Origin: Musa acuminata AAA Group | Lineage: Eukaryota > Streptophyta > Magnoliopsida > Zingiberales > Musaceae | Direction of reading: 5' to 3' | Assembly (NCBI RefSeq): GCF_036884655.1 | Contig: NC_088339.1 | Coordinates: 31,643,001-31,707,000, forward strand | Length of the DNA: 64,000 nucleotides | In this document: positions 22,548 to 36,101 of the stretch, one piece after another | How the letters are laid out: every line of letters starts with the position of its first letter | Numbering within the stretch: the stretch's first letter is position 1 | Notes under the pieces: model-generated | What the model saw: the letters and a program-made list of their open reading frames with translations, nothing else | Told to the model about the DNA's origin: nothing | Databases searched by the model: none | Program-made: the position numbers and the translations under genes

Positions 22548-22734
22548 TTACCATTGGCTAAATATCTATTAATTAGATTAAAGATACACATATATATTCA
22601 ATTTTGAGTTCAATTTAGATAGCTAATCAAATCCGAAAACTAAAGAATGCGATTCACAGATACTCTTATCTATCAAATAGAATAAGAGTGAAATTATTCA
22701 TGAAATCAATAGTTATCTGGTTCTGGTACTCTCT

Positions 22735-22880
22735 TTCATCTAGCAATTCATCTACTACTGGAATAGGATATTTATCTTTGACGGTTATGCCATTAAGAGC
22801 TCGGTAATCAACGCATATTCGTCATGTTCCGTCCTTCTTGCATACAAGTAGCACCGGTGAAGAGTAGAGGTTTAAAGCAC
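22735..22880 (-). mobile_element. Ty3/gypsy reverse-transcriptase fragment
   Basis: On the minus strand a short stretch reads SSPVLLVCKKDGT, stop, then [20 protein letters not shown] and PVVDELLDE. These are the N-terminal RT blocks of Ty3/gypsy pol (SPV-LLV-KKDG, CVDYR-LN, KD-YP-P). Homology stops abruptly on both sides, and one in-frame stop is present, so this is a small fossil of under 150 bp. Confidence 0.82.
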
Positions 22881-23318
22881 CTATATACAACAATCAATGT
22901 CGAATGCTTGAACAAACATTATAGGCTTAGATAGTAGCACAAGACTGGCAAAAGTTGGGAAGAGAACAACAAGATGAACAAAGTAATCAAAGCTCAGTGT
23001 ATGGTGATGAGCACTCCTTTTTCAATGGCAATACATATAAACTCTGCAACTCCATCCTTTTACTCTTTATACAAACACCTATTTCACTCAGTTATATTAC
23101 AACTTTCTTGCAAGGCTATACAAGAAACAAAGCAGACCCAGCCAGTTCAAAGCTAAATGTCAGTTTTCAGCATACTTGAAAAAAAAATAAAAGTAGACTG
23201 AAATGTTTTATAGGAAAATAAAAGGAGCAAGACTTTGACACCCATCATTCAAGCATTAGTCCCTTGCATCAAAGGGAAATGAGCGATTCGGATATACTAA
23301 TCTGTTATCGGTGCTTAA
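22881..23318. other. Intergenic region, nothing recognised
   Basis: Downstream flank of the GATA gene. It is AT-rich, with no coding signal beyond short frames. It should include the GATA 3' UTR. Confidence 0.4.
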
Positions 23319-26300
23319 TTATTTACCGCAGAAACTTGAAGATGGGTGGTAAGAAGCTTCAAGTCCACTCTCAGCTGGGGAATCATTTTGGTTTATAATT
23401 TGTCTCCAAGGATGGTACAGGAGTTCTGCTTCAGGAAATGACGCACTGGATGGCATATCCAGGAGCAAGTCATCGTCTGAGCTGTCAGCGATGAACTGTT
23501 TTGGGGCTAGCGAGTAGCTCCTATCAGCAGCAGTAGCAAAAATCTTTCTTGAATAGATGCAAGCCGCTTCATGGTCTACAAAGTCTTCTGTGTCATCAGT
23601 TACTTTGGAAACAACACTAGATTCTAGCTGATTTGAACATCCTGAAGGAGGATTCATGCCCCCAGACCTGCACACTCTTTTAGGGCTTCTCATGCTGCTC
23701 TTCTGCTCTGAAATCCACAGCACAACCACCAATTATGTTAGGAGGGACAAGTTCCTTATTGAATTTTCAACTACCTATACAAAGTACTCAATATTTACAT
23801 CTGGAAAACTTTAGACAGTCAGTTTTTGTAATTTCCAATCAAGGTGGAATATTCCTCTTTTGAAGTGCCAAATATGATATCTTAAATAGACCCATATTGG
23901 AAGCGGCAGGTGTTATGATCTAGTCCTAGAAATGTCTGGTACTAATACCACAGGTATTTTTGGGTCATGTGGTTTGAGGTCCATTATATCCAATTCCATG
24001 CAGAACATGATTTGAACTTAAACATTTTAGGCCATATGGCTTTAGGCTCATACAACTTAAGTCATCGGTCAGTAGGTCTTCCAGACCAAGTTATGACAAC
24101 CAAAGTACAAAACAATATTTTTTCCAGGAAGATATTTGCGTCCTCGATGCCTAAACTTGATAATAACAAGAAAATGCCATCAGAAATTTGACAACATGAT
24201 TACGAGTATGTGCCTATCATAGTTAAGTGTTCCAGATTCCCCTCAAAATATTCTACTGTAAGAATGTGGAACAAGTTCTAGAAGTACTAAGTATAATTAT
24301 TTCGTTTAACTTCACACATAACTTAGGATATCTTAGCAAATAAAGTAATAATTTGTCAATACTAGAGCGACAATGAATAGGCCCAACAGTAGTAACTATC
24401 GTTTTCGTGAATTAAAACCACATTTTAGATAATTTAAATATTTGTTTGTATAACACCCATGATGTACATCAGGGGTGACGAATTCCAAGAAAATAGAAAG
24501 AAAAGATACTGATGGTTAGAATTGACCATGGTTAACAGAAGAATGAAAATGCATAAGAAAATTAATATCCCTATTTCAACATGCTTTTATCTAATCAGTG
24601 GAAATATTGAAGACTCAGAGCTGGATAGTTCTGATTTTGCCTCTCACAAATCCTTTTGTGAGAAGCCAAATTGGAATTACCAGGAAGGAGTTGTCTATTT
24701 AGCTTTCCATTTCCTCTTTTCTTGTTTGAGGATGAACCCTACAGCAAATGAGATATCAATCAGAACTTACGACTCAAACAGCTTGATTTTACTCCAAAGG
24801 CATAGCTCGTATGGACCATTCTTTTTACCTTTATGTCTTGGTAGAACTCTGACCATTGAAGGTTTGTGCTATTTAGTAATGCAAGCCTTTCCACAGTCCT
24901 ACACTCTTCAGCATTTGCTCCTGAAAATGAGAGATCAAGAACTCCTTCTTGGAACAGTTGCTGAAAGCAAGATAATGTGTCCAAGAACTGAGGACTTGTG
25001 AACATGCTTTTGAGGCTGCCAAATCAGCAAGAAGATAGTGTGAGGACTGGATAGCAACTTTATATTACTAAACAAAATTACTGAAATGCAACAAACCTTT
25101 CAGGGGGGTTGGCAGCATCTGTAGATGGTAAATATTTCATCAATCGTTGTTGTTCTTCATATGTCAGATATTTCATGAAGACCTCAAAGTTAATGAAAAC
25201 CTACCAAGGTGATATTGTCAAATCAAATCTCAGCTTTGCAGACTACATCACAAACACATAGCATAGTGTAATGCACTTATATAGCCACTAAAAGACATAG
25301 TGAACTATAGTCTTACATTTAAATCAGCATAACTCAGGCAAGAATTCCAATTTTGCAGGTTATTTAACTTTTCGTTCAATATTAAATCCCTGCAAAGGAC
25401 AGACAAAATATGGGACTTCAAAATTTCAATCAAGATAATTTTGCTACCAAAAGGTGGGCTTTGTAAAGAATAATCTTCTGGTTTCAATGAGTCTATGCCT
25501 GAAGAGCATCATTCAGATATGAGCATATACATTTCTTTTTCAAAAATGTATGCAGGAAATTACCTTTTTGGATTTTCCTGGGTTACTGGTGCTGTAGACT
25601 TCGTTGGGTCAGTACCAGAATTCAGATAACTTCTTTTTTTGCTTTTAGTATTTACAGATAAGGATGCTGAACCTGAGAAATCTTCATTGGTAATGCATGA
25701 TTTATATACTGGAAATGAGCTGGCTTCTGATTCCTCCTCAACTGATTTTGAATTTGGATGTCTAATGAGTACACCTCCATACCCGATCTCAAAAGAACCA
25801 AGTGGAGTTCCACTTTCATAAAGCAAATCATCATCTGAGGTTCTGGACAGGTTAGAAGACTGCTCTTCATGCAATATAGAATACAGATCCTTCGTGAGCT
25901 TTTCAACAGAAGGTTTTGGGCGAGTTGTAAATGTCCTCTTCTTAGATGGCACTAATGAATGCTCTACATTGGACTGAACTGAACCTGAGAAGCAAAAAGA
26001 AAAACTATTAGATGAAAATAAATATATATTGGTGACAAGTTAGAGCCTAATGTAACTACAATAAGAAGCTTCAAAAGATGGATGCCCATAGCTGGAACTG
26101 ACACAGTATTGTTGATCATTAAGTTCACCCTCATATAGATCAGCACATACTATAGTATAAGAAGTACAAAAAGGGTACAAAATTGTATGAATGAGAAAGA
26201 AAAAAAGTACACATTTCAGTCACATTTATCTATCACATACTAACAAAAAGAATATGAATGCCATATTTAATAAAGCAAACAAAGTATCGTAAGACTGCAA

Positions 26301-29300
26301 CGGAGGCATACTTGTGAAGTCCGAGGCTTGAAACTCGGATTATTTTGTTTTTCCCGAAAATAAGAAACTTCAAACTAAGAAGAAGAAAAGCCAGCTATTA
26401 TATGAACCTAGTATACATCTTTGAGAATTGCTAATAAGAAAAAAATATGGAAATTCATTAAAAATTTTGAATAGGGATACACAATACTCAGATGCTGTGA
26501 ATTTATCGTAGTGTTTTGTCGGGTTATTTATAATAGGTCTTCCCTTAGAACACTGACACCAGAATAAATTGCATGTGACAACCTCAGTTATCTCTAAATG
26601 CAGAGTGTCTGATTGCATGAGGACACATAGGAAAAATGACAATGATATTCAGAAGAGGTGGAGCCAAGAGGATCTCAGCCTCTCCATTAATATACTAGTG
26701 ATAACTAGTTCTCGTCCGAAAATATTCACTGGTAAAAGAAAACATGATTAGCATCATAGCTAATTCCTGAAGCATATTAATTGATTAGCTACAGATTGTT
26801 CTACCACTTTCTGATTGCTTGTCAGCAAATGAACAATATATTCATAGCTATTGTTATGATAGCGATAATCAATCATAGTCCAATTAGGAAAAAAATTCAT
26901 ATATAGTTCTTCAATTCATAAATCAAACTACTAGTTCTAGAACATCGAAGTTCATCTTCAAATGCACAATGGGCTTAACATTTGAATTTTGGGTAGAAGA
27001 AAGAAATGCATGTTCCAATATCTTTTGAGGAAAAGAATTGTAAATGTGTTCATATATTTCCAAAAGGCCGAGATGCTGAATAACTTGAATCTGGCACCAC
27101 AAATGCACAAGGGGAAGTAGATGCACTTTATAAATCTATACTGATTCCAAAATCAGAAGTATCTCTACTCATTTTCATTCAATGCTAGTTATATTTCTTT
27201 TCATATAATATCTTTCTGTGGAGTAGCTAAATATTCAGTTCTAAGGAAAGAAAAAAAACTGTGTATCTAATTTACTTTTCCAGATTTGTAAATGAAAGAA
27301 AAACTTGGAATCAAAACAGATATGCAGGGGTAGGCATCTGATTGACAAAAGAAGCTCTTTCATTTACCACATGCCTCATCCAAAGAGAAATTCCAAAGTC
27401 CAATTATCTGGAAAATGATGGAAAATGGCAGCAACTGAAATACACAAAGTACAGAGCAAATATGACATTAGTGACACATACATCAGATGGATTATTGGCT
27501 AAGATATATGTCAAATTTGTGTTATAAGAGTGAATAGTCAGAAAATTAGTATTCGGGTCAGCAAAATCCTATCTGCATATGACTTCAATGATTGCTGACG
27601 TACCTCAAGTTGGACTAGGTAAATTTAGAATTTGTTCCCAGAGAAGTAAAAAAGTGAAAACTAAAACCCTGTTTCTGAATAGACTGTCTCGAGGTTAATA
27701 GGATAGTATCATTCTTCGAGTAAGTACAAATTCTGCATTTCCACTCAAGAATGATAAAATATGAAAAATAAAACCAATGCAATCAGTCATTCAAATAGTA
27801 AGGTATTGTCTAAGGTTTTTTCTGAGGTTTACAATTAAATGGAAAGGATAATAACCTGTTATATCACTTGCATCAGTGGTCCCAAAATGTACACAGCTTT
27901 CTGAACCAGATATAGCAGACTCAGAACTGGATCGATTGCTCACATCTCCTTCAACGATCTTAAGGAAGTTCTGGTCATAATACTGAATTTCACATTCATT
28001 TTCCAGTGTACTTTTACTTTGTTTGTTCTTTTGCAACTTATGCTCTTTGGATTTAGAGGATATACTTTTGATTTTTGAAACTTTTAACTCATCTGAATTA
28101 AAAAATTCACGAGCATGCAGTGGTACGTAGTTTGTCAATGAACCCTTTGTTCTCCACCTGGAACCACATGCGTTGCATAAAACTGGCTTTTCAGGTGGTC
28201 CATTCCGCCAGAGAGGGGTACCTATTCAACAGAAGATTCAGCAACCATATGATTCCTTAGAAACAAAATTCTTATAGATCACATCTGTCAATAGAACAGT
28301 GGCACACAAATGTAGATTATCAACTAAAACAAGTCTTCTTCCTTTCAAACAAAATTGGTAAGCTTATGAATGAAAATAAAGATGACAACAGAATTATGTT
28401 ATCAAGTAAAAAAAAACCCATTCCCATGAAAAGGCAAATGTGAGTTCGAGAGTAACTGAAATAGGAAACCAAGAATTAGATTGCAATCTGTACTTCAAAA
28501 AACCAAATGCTTGTGAGACCCTCTCAAGTAACTATTTCCTTGGCCTAGTATGTAATTTCTATCCAACGCCATGTTATTTGAATTGTAACTAAAATCTGAC
28601 TCTGAAGTTTGATTGACTATCTCTTTGGATAATGTTTATACAATAAATAGAGAACAAAAGAAATTTGTAAATCAATATATATCTTGCATAATCTATAGAC
28701 AATGTGATTAGCAAAGTCTTATTGAAAAACAAATGAAACAAACAGCCTTATGGATAATGCCAATGGAAATCCCTAATTTTGGGTTTCAAATTCCAAAAAG
28801 TCATCCTGGCAATGGGTGCTCCAAAGGAAAAAATATTATAGAATAAAAGAGAATGGAACAACAAATACCATTTGCTACTTGAAACAAGTGAATGCTTGTA
28901 AATTGCACATGAGATTTTCAGGGATTCATCAATAGAAGGATAGCTTAGTTTTGAGCATCATAGAACATTGCCAACGACAGAATAGCCATTCGCCATAACT
29001 TTTAAGTAATGAGCATTGAGGCTGAAAAATTGGTTTTCCAAGAAGACAGTAGTACTACATGAGATCCTATTTGAGGAAGAGTATGGAGCGAGAATACAAA
29101 ACTAGAAATTCACCAACTCTCCTGTAAGATCTACATGTAAGTTTTTCTCCTTATAATTACATTCTATCAAAGTTCTGTATAACTAAAAACATAAAACTCT
29201 AATTTTATTTTGCAATACACCCGAAGTTTAAATGTCCATCAACAAAAGGCCTACTAGAAAACACTAAGTCCAAAAAGCTTGCTACTAGATCTCCCACTGA

Positions 29301-30124
29301 TGATCAATGAGTAATCACTTTGTTATGAAACCTATGCTGCCAATGGAAAAGGTAAATAATCTCATCCTATCAAATCCAATGGACAAATTATATCGTTGTA
29401 AATTAAACCTTCTCCACCAGTTCCTGAACTAGAGGCAGGTAAAACACCAAGGGAAACCATTCTAAACAAGTGGATCCATGTTCTCTTGCTGGCTACAAAA
29501 ACAGGGAGAAGGAAACACATATCCTTTGCAAATTCGTGATTCCTTCTGAAGTTCACTGCAATTTCTCAAAAAATTCTGACATAGCAACTGCTTAAAGTCC
29601 CTTTTTTTTTTTTGCCAGAATTATCGGGATGCTTCTTAATAAGCAATTTGGATCACATACTACAAAGATATGCAAGCCTCAATTGTGGCTCACTAACGAT
29701 AAAACCAGAGGCGAATCTTAATTAAGATGAAACACAGTCTTCGACCGAATTCATTTGGTGATATCACGCAGGATGAAGTCGGTCCTTTACCCACCTAACT
29801 GAGCAAAAGCACAGAGCAAGAGGTATACGCAGAACGAACCAGAAAGAAGTAGCCAATAACCAATCGATTCCAGAACGATTGCATTAAGCCTTTGCATCAC
29901 AAAATGATGCCCTCGTTAGAAAATTAACGGGAAGAAGAAAATTAATGTGTCCCAGAACGACTTGTTAACCTGAGGAAATTAAACCGTCGAAAAAGAACCT
30001 AAAAGAAGCAGACGAGTGGCAGAAACTAATCAGAGAAGCAAGACAGAGATCCAGAACGGGTCATAAACATGAACAAGTGCTCACTTGTAACTCCACAATG
30101 GCGGCAAGGTCCTTGCTTTCCCAT
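23319..30124 (-). CDS. GATA26: GATA transcription factor 26/27-like (GATA zinc finger plus ASXH/DEUBAD-type region)
   Basis: Seven exons join in phase: 30124-30085, 28221-27856, 25984-25564, 25389-25317, 25200-25097, 25015-24829 and 23705-23319 (stop TAA), giving 525 aa. The start is ATG 30124 (MGKQGPCRHCGV). A single class IV zinc finger C-x2-C-x18-C-x2-C (C7, C10, C29, C32) is split by intron 1, with TPLWRNGPPEKPVLCNAC as its core. A Ser-rich segment (NRSSSESAISGSESC), RTFTTRPKPSVEKLTKDLYS and a conserved acidic SDDDLLYESG follow. A helical region (EEQQRLMKYLPSTD, SMFTSPQFLDTLSCFQQL) matches the Asx-homology/DEUBAD-type part of Arabidopsis GATA26/27. The C-terminus has SDDDLLLDMPSSASFPEAEL, also as in GATA26. 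The protein is expected to be nuclear and to bind DNA. Intron 2 is about 1.9 kb and intron 1 about 1.9 kb. The last acceptor is ambiguous (CAG or CAGAG); only the second keeps the frame. Confidence 0.9.
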
Positions 30125-30620
30125 ATGTACCACTCCTTTCCTCTCCTCTCCTCCCCTCCTTTCGATCCCAGGAGGGATCAAGCGCAAAATCGAGAGCTAG
30201 AAAAATCAAGAAAAAAAAAGAAGGAAAGAACTGTTTTTTATGTGAGAATTTGGTGCTAAAATTAGAAAGAGTTCCGTGACATCTTCTTGCGCCCCTTCAA
30301 ACAAATATCATCGAGTCCTCAAAGACTCGGAACAAAGTCACAGCAAGCACAGCCCTCCTTTCGATAAGCACCAACATAAAGCTACACCAATTCTTCTATC
30401 CAGTCCAAGAAGACCAGAGAGGGAAAAGGAAAGGAAGGAAAGGAAGAGGAGGGGGGGGCGAGGGGAGAAAGAGAGAGAATGGAAGACCGGAGAGGGACCA
30501 AGAGAAAGAAATTTACAGGGTGAGATGGGCTTGTAGGTTGGAATCTGTACAATCCAATGGGAAGGAGGAGTCCATTGCTGCATAGAGTTAAATGGTGGGG
30601 GAAAAAAAAAAGGAGCGGAG
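30125..30620. other. 5' UTR and proximal promoter of the GATA gene
   Basis: On the gene's strand this is CT-rich. The + strand shows purine runs at about 30417-30515 and a TCCTCTCC-rich stretch at 30133-30165. Such pyrimidine-rich leaders are common in plant 5' UTRs. Transcription start not determined. Confidence 0.45.
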
Positions 30621-30863
30621 GTGAATAGGGAAGGAAGAGGGAGACCTCCTTTTCTTCCTTGCCTTGCTTTTTCTACACGTCCACTGTGGATTGGTTTCTA
30701 TGGGTGTCAAGTAAATGACCAACTCAAATGCTAACCACACCATGCTATGATGCCCTGTGAATAGGAAGGAAGAGGAGAGGAGGCCCTCCTTTTCTTCCTT
30801 GCCTTTGCTCTTTCTATTTGTCTACTATGGTGGATTGGTTTCTGTGGGTGTTGAGCATATGAC
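30621..30863 (+). repeat. Direct duplication of about 100 bp upstream of the GATA gene
   Basis: Copy 1 is about 30621-30720 and copy 2 about 30757-30863. Both share GTGAATAGG-AAGGAAGAGG, CTCCTTTTCTTCCTTGCC and GTGGATTGGTTTCT-TGGGTGT, with small indels. They are separated by about 36 bp. Confidence 0.85.
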
Positions 30864-33339
30864 TTTTAACCACACCAAAATTTGTCTGCATTAGGTTGCT
30901 TATAGTGTCATGTACATCATGTTTATTATTATTTTTATTATGAAAAGAGAGAGTGAGTTATCCTCTGTGATGTATTTTGGGGAGAAGGGTTTACTAATTT
31001 GCTATTTGATTTGACCATGGACTTTTTCTCAGGGAGAGAGGATCCTAAAAGCCACCCCTCCCTCCCTAACCAAAACCAATTTGGTGGGAATGTTGTGGTC
31101 AAGATCTCAAGAGGAAAAGGAGATGATGCTTCTTGAATCTAAACCTTTTGATCAAGCACATAATTGTAAGCTATTGGAGTAAGAAGCAATAGTTTAGAGC
31201 TGAGTTGAGGCTTTTTAACTTGGTTTAAGCTTGAACTCAAATCATCTTGATTTAAGTTTTTTAAATATAATTGTAGTAAAGAAGTCTCCCAATAGGCTTA
31301 GTCAAACTTGGGTTTCAGACAAGCTCATGTTGGGTCAACCACAAGAATGATTGAAGAGTATTAGAATGTTATTTTATCTAAATATAACATGCAATGCACA
31401 AGTCAGTGCATTATTGATATCTTTATTGAGCAAATAATTGCTGGAAAAATATGGCATAAGTATGCAAATAATTTAATCACCATCCCATCTCAAACAAGCA
31501 AATGATGCAAGTTAGATAGATGTTCCATCCAAAATTTACTTGCTCATGAAAGAAATCAAATGTTTTGGAACATTATTGAGGTTTCCATCCTGGTGTATCT
31601 AAATTTGAGAAAGAAGAAATATTTGGAATATATATAAAGGAAAAATACAAAGAACCTAGAAAATTTAAAAAGGAGCAGCCAAACATAAAACAAGAAGATA
31701 TTTGAGTGGGATTCATTAAGAAATGTGTTAGAGAAAAATATTCATGTTGGAATTGATTGGGAAATGGCAATTCAACAATAGCATCAAATCTACAAATGCA
31801 ATGACCAGCAATTGAATCCAAAACCCAACTTGCAATAAATATGTTCCTTAAACTATTAGATATATTATAATTATATGGATGTGTATGATTATTGTTTGTC
31901 AATTATATCTAGCATGGGCTGATCTCAGAATGATGGCATTTGATGTATTTGGTTATTAACATTAAAAACTAATCAAGACAGCATTTATCACCTCCAAGCA
32001 TCTGATTTCAAGTAATAAAATTAAGAGGATTCCAAGGTCTTGCCTTTCCCAGAGAAGGGGAAGAGGAAAAACCCTTTGTCATGCTTCTTAAACAAATAAT
32101 AACACACAACAATTCCATTCTTCCCAAATCTTTTGTTTACAAAAGATGGAGAATTATTTTTGTTTATAGTAAGTCACATCTTCTCAACTGCAATTCTAAT
32201 TGGTATCAGATTCCTATCAGTAATTGCCAAATATCCCAGACTTATCTGCAAAGAATAAAGATCACAATAAACAGGATATTCCAACTCCCGAGTAAACATA
32301 TGTAAAAAATGGAAGCTTCTCCTTGAGTATACCCATCACTTTGTCATCCACCCTCCAACTTTTTCTTATGCTAAGCCTCTTCACCAACTGGTTGTTGACA
32401 CAATGAGCAAAAGGTTGTGATAGATTATATATTATTATTATTATTATAAAGGCTATGGATATATATGTTGACATCATGACATGTGACCATAATTTTCTAT
32501 TACATATTTGTAGAAGAATGGTATGGATATTTGACTTGGGTTGCATTTTTGGGTGGTCTTAATTAAGAATTTTAACAAGTGAAGTACTCATTAGTTTCAC
32601 CAAACCATTTTGGTATTTTTATTTTTAATTTACAGTCATCTTAAACTCGATTAAAGAGTTGACATCTTCCGTTAATGGTGACAATTCTTGATCCATACTG
32701 CAATTAATGAGGATGACATCTTCTAACTTCTGAGGCAAATAGAACAGAAGAGAAGTTATCTCAGCTTTTACTTCATGATGGCTGTGTATGGGTAGAGATA
32801 TACTCTTTTATGTTCTATTCAGCTGTTCTTTAGGGATGTTTTTAGAATTTTTATGTTGGATTCATAAATGGAAATGGGATCAAAATTCTACTTTTTTCCT
32901 TCAAAAAATTAGACAATTATTATTTTTTAATAATACTAATAATCAAGATAAACATCTAAGGTAAAAAGTAGCATGATGTTTGTTTGAACTCTTTAATTGT
33001 TGTAGAGTAGAATAGTCTACCATTTCTTCTCTTGCATCTGAGGGTCCCAAAGTCACTAGGCTTGACCATGAGCAGATAAACCCTGATAGCTTGAAAGGTT
33101 CAACTAGCATTTACTTGTCTAACTCTCTAGAGACTTGATGGAGTTCCTTACCTATGAAGTATTCATCAGGAAATTATGATTGGTCCTAACAACACAATGT
33201 TTTGTGATATGGACTGCATGATTCCTCCCCAAAGCTCTTGACTGGACCACAAAAGAAAAAGAAGGTAAGGAAGTGTTCCTGAATGGAAAGCACTATTCTG
33301 TGAGAGCTGCCTCAAATTAGTGGTGGGTTGTATGCCAAA
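30864..33339. other. AT-rich intergenic region, no gene seen
   Basis: Long AT-rich DNA with short frames only. A (TTA)n run sits at about 32430-32448. I recognise no transposon ends or protein domains. Confidence 0.45.
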
Positions 33340-34712
33340 CACTCAAAGAATTATATGGCAAAGCACTATGAAGGCTTCCATGGCTGCCCAAGCAAAACTG
33401 AAGAAAATGTCAACATAGAATATTTTCTTTTAGAAAGAGAAATGCATGAACTTCCTTGTTTTATAGGATAAGAAAAATTGAGAGACAGTGATTAGGATAC
33501 AGGATGATAATTTTATTTGTTGATCTGAATTTACTACTATTTTAGAACTTAAGCTGATTGTTTTTAACTTGTTTTTCTCCTTGAGCATTCTTATCACTGC
33601 CAACCAATGACACACAATTTTGTCTCCATCTTCCTTGTTTCTCACACTTCTTATGTAATTTGGTGGAGTTATTGCAACTTGAGAGTGATGGATGGAACAT
33701 ATGACGTGAAGGCATTTATGTGCTAAAGCAAAATCGAAGGAAAGCTCAATATAGATTTTATCAAAGAATAAATTTCCCTTGTTTTATGGGGTAAGAAATT
33801 TGAGAGGGAAATTAGGGAGAGAGTGATGATGGTTCCATAGATCTTTTTCATAGAAATTTAGCTCATACTTTTTTCCCTTGTTTTTCTCCTTTCGGGCATT
33901 CTTGTCTTTGCACCAAAATAAATAAATAAATAAAAGAAGTTCCAATCCATCTTCTTGTTTCTCTCACCTATGCAATTTGGAGTTGTTGCAACTTGAGAGT
34001 GATGGGTTTTATGTCAAATAATGGAATCATTATATGCCATGAAGGCCTTTATGTCTGCTAAAGTAAAATTGAAGAAAAGGGTTAAAATATACATTTTTTA
34101 AAAAAGATTAAACTTCCCTTATTTTATAGGATGAAAATTTTGATTAAAAAAAATCAGGGAAAGAGTGATGATAATTCTTTTATGCTTATATAAAATCACT
34201 ACTATTTTATGCTTAGCTCATATTTCTTGTTTTCATCCTTTTGAGCATTCTTGTCACTGCAAAATCCTTACTAGAAGAAGTTTCTCTCCATCTTCTTCTG
34301 TCTCTAACTTTGTATGTAACTTGGTGGTTTTGTTGCAACTTGAGAGTGATGGGTTGTCTGCCAAATAATGGAAGGACCAGAAAGAAAAATTAAATAAAGC
34401 TCAAAATAGAAAATTTCTTTTGTTTAAAGCATAAACTTCCCTTGTTTTATAGGATAAGAAAAATTGAGTAGAAATTCAGGGAGAAAAACAAATCAGGACA
34501 CAGGACAATTGTAAAATCACCATTGTTTTAGAGAAAATGTGTAGTACATAATATCACAATTTATATAGAACTTTATCTCAACTATTTTACTTACTCTTAT
34601 CCTACTGAACCATTCTTGTCACTGCCCATAGAATGAATGACAAGAGAAGTTCCTCTCCATCTTCTTGTTTCTCTCACATTTTGTGCAATGTGGTGGATTC
34701 ATTGCAAGTTGA
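33340..34712. repeat. Four degenerate tandem units of about 310-360 bp
   Basis: Four successive units share the same ordered landmarks: AAACTTCCCTTGTTTTATAGG, GAGCATTCTTGTCACTGC, TCTCCATCTTCTTGTTTCTC and TTGCAACTTGAGAGTGATGG. The last landmark falls near 33690, 34005 and 34352, and a variant lies near 34705, so unit lengths are about 315, 350 and 355 bp. No open frame runs through the array. It looks like a small, ageing, satellite-like tandem repeat. Confidence 0.8.
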
Positions 34713-35058
34713 TTTGGTGAAGGCATCAGGTGGGGCAGTCCATATCAAGACAAAATAGTTAAGAAAATATTGGCCATTCACTTGGGTGACTCCACCACAA
34801 GTAAGGCAACATGGCCACACACACACTGGTTCAACATTGTTTGACATTTCTACCATGGTGTCTGTTGAGGGGACTACAACAAAGTTCCATACTTACCTTG
34901 CACTCATGCAATTGGTGTTGAACTTGCTGTAATAATCTTAGACCAAATGGTGAAGATCAAAGTCATCATGTAATCATAATGAGTTTTCAAAGGATAGTAA
35001 TGTTTAGTTAGACTTTCAATTAACATTCAAAAAATAAGTAATCCATGAAGATTGACAA

Positions 35059-35059
<1 letters not shown>

Positions 35060-35125
<66 letters not shown>
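35060..35125. repeat. (AT)n microsatellite
   Basis: About 32 uninterrupted AT units. Confidence 0.98.
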
Positions 35126-35127
<2 letters not shown>

Positions 35128-36049
35128 TTGTTAGATTTTGAAGGATATGTAATGTAGTTTATATATGTGATAGGTGTCTCTTAATTCTTACATGAAGGTT
35201 GTCTATATGATTGGGCAAAATGGAGCAAACCAAATTAGCATGCATCATTTCTTCTCCTCCAAATAAATGATTTTATGAAATGAAAAAATATATCATAAGT
35301 TCATTCATAGGAAAGCAAGAATTCTAAGAGAATCAATGCTCCTTTTGAACCAATATGAAAGATGTAAATGCAAGGAAGTTGACATGAAAAAGATGTGTGA
35401 GAGATGCTAATGTAGCGATAGAGGGTGAGCAGGTGTCAGCACAGAATTCATCCCTATCAATATGCTATACATAAACTTAAATATGCTACACATTTATGTA
35501 ACTATTGTTTGGTAAAATTATATTTTAAAAGTCTATTAAATATTTTATGACAAATTTATCCTTCTAATATTTTTAATATTTAATAAAGTGAATAAATAAA
35601 ATAAATGAATACAATGTAATCTTATAAAAATTTTGTGTGGCCAAAATATATAATAAATTAAAATATCTTTATACACATAAATAAAACTAATTTTTAAAAA
35701 TAAATAAAAATTTTACCTTATAGAAAATATAAATCATATTATTTTATCACTAAATCATTTTAATAATTTTAAAATTTTAGATGAAGTCATGTGATACTTT
35801 TAGAATTTAAAAATTATATTAACATCCCACGAATGTTTAAATGCTAATGCTACCTTTAGATGACATCAACATTTGAATATTTTCAATGTAATATCCGGTT
35901 CAAATATGATTTAGAAAAAAAATATTAAAAATTAATTGATATTTGAAATGTGCGAACCCAAATGCACATTTTAAATGTGTCCACACTTTTATTTCAAATG
36001 TTTTCCCAATAAATCAATCACGTTGGCCCTCCATGTATTTGATTGGGCC

Positions 36050-36051
36050 AC

Positions 36052-36097
<46 letters not shown>
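36050..36097. repeat. (TG)n(TA)n compound microsatellite
   Basis: A short GTGTGTGTG run passes into about 19 TA units. Confidence 0.97.

Positions 36098-36101
<4 letters not shown>

Noticed and set aside
25390..25498. Extra coding segment before GATA exon 4 (IDSLKPEDYSLQS frame)
   Set aside because: The frame is open, but joining it to exon 3 breaks the phase, whereas a strong pyrimidine-rich acceptor at 25390 gives exact phase and the family's LNEKLNNL block. It could still be a minor isoform.
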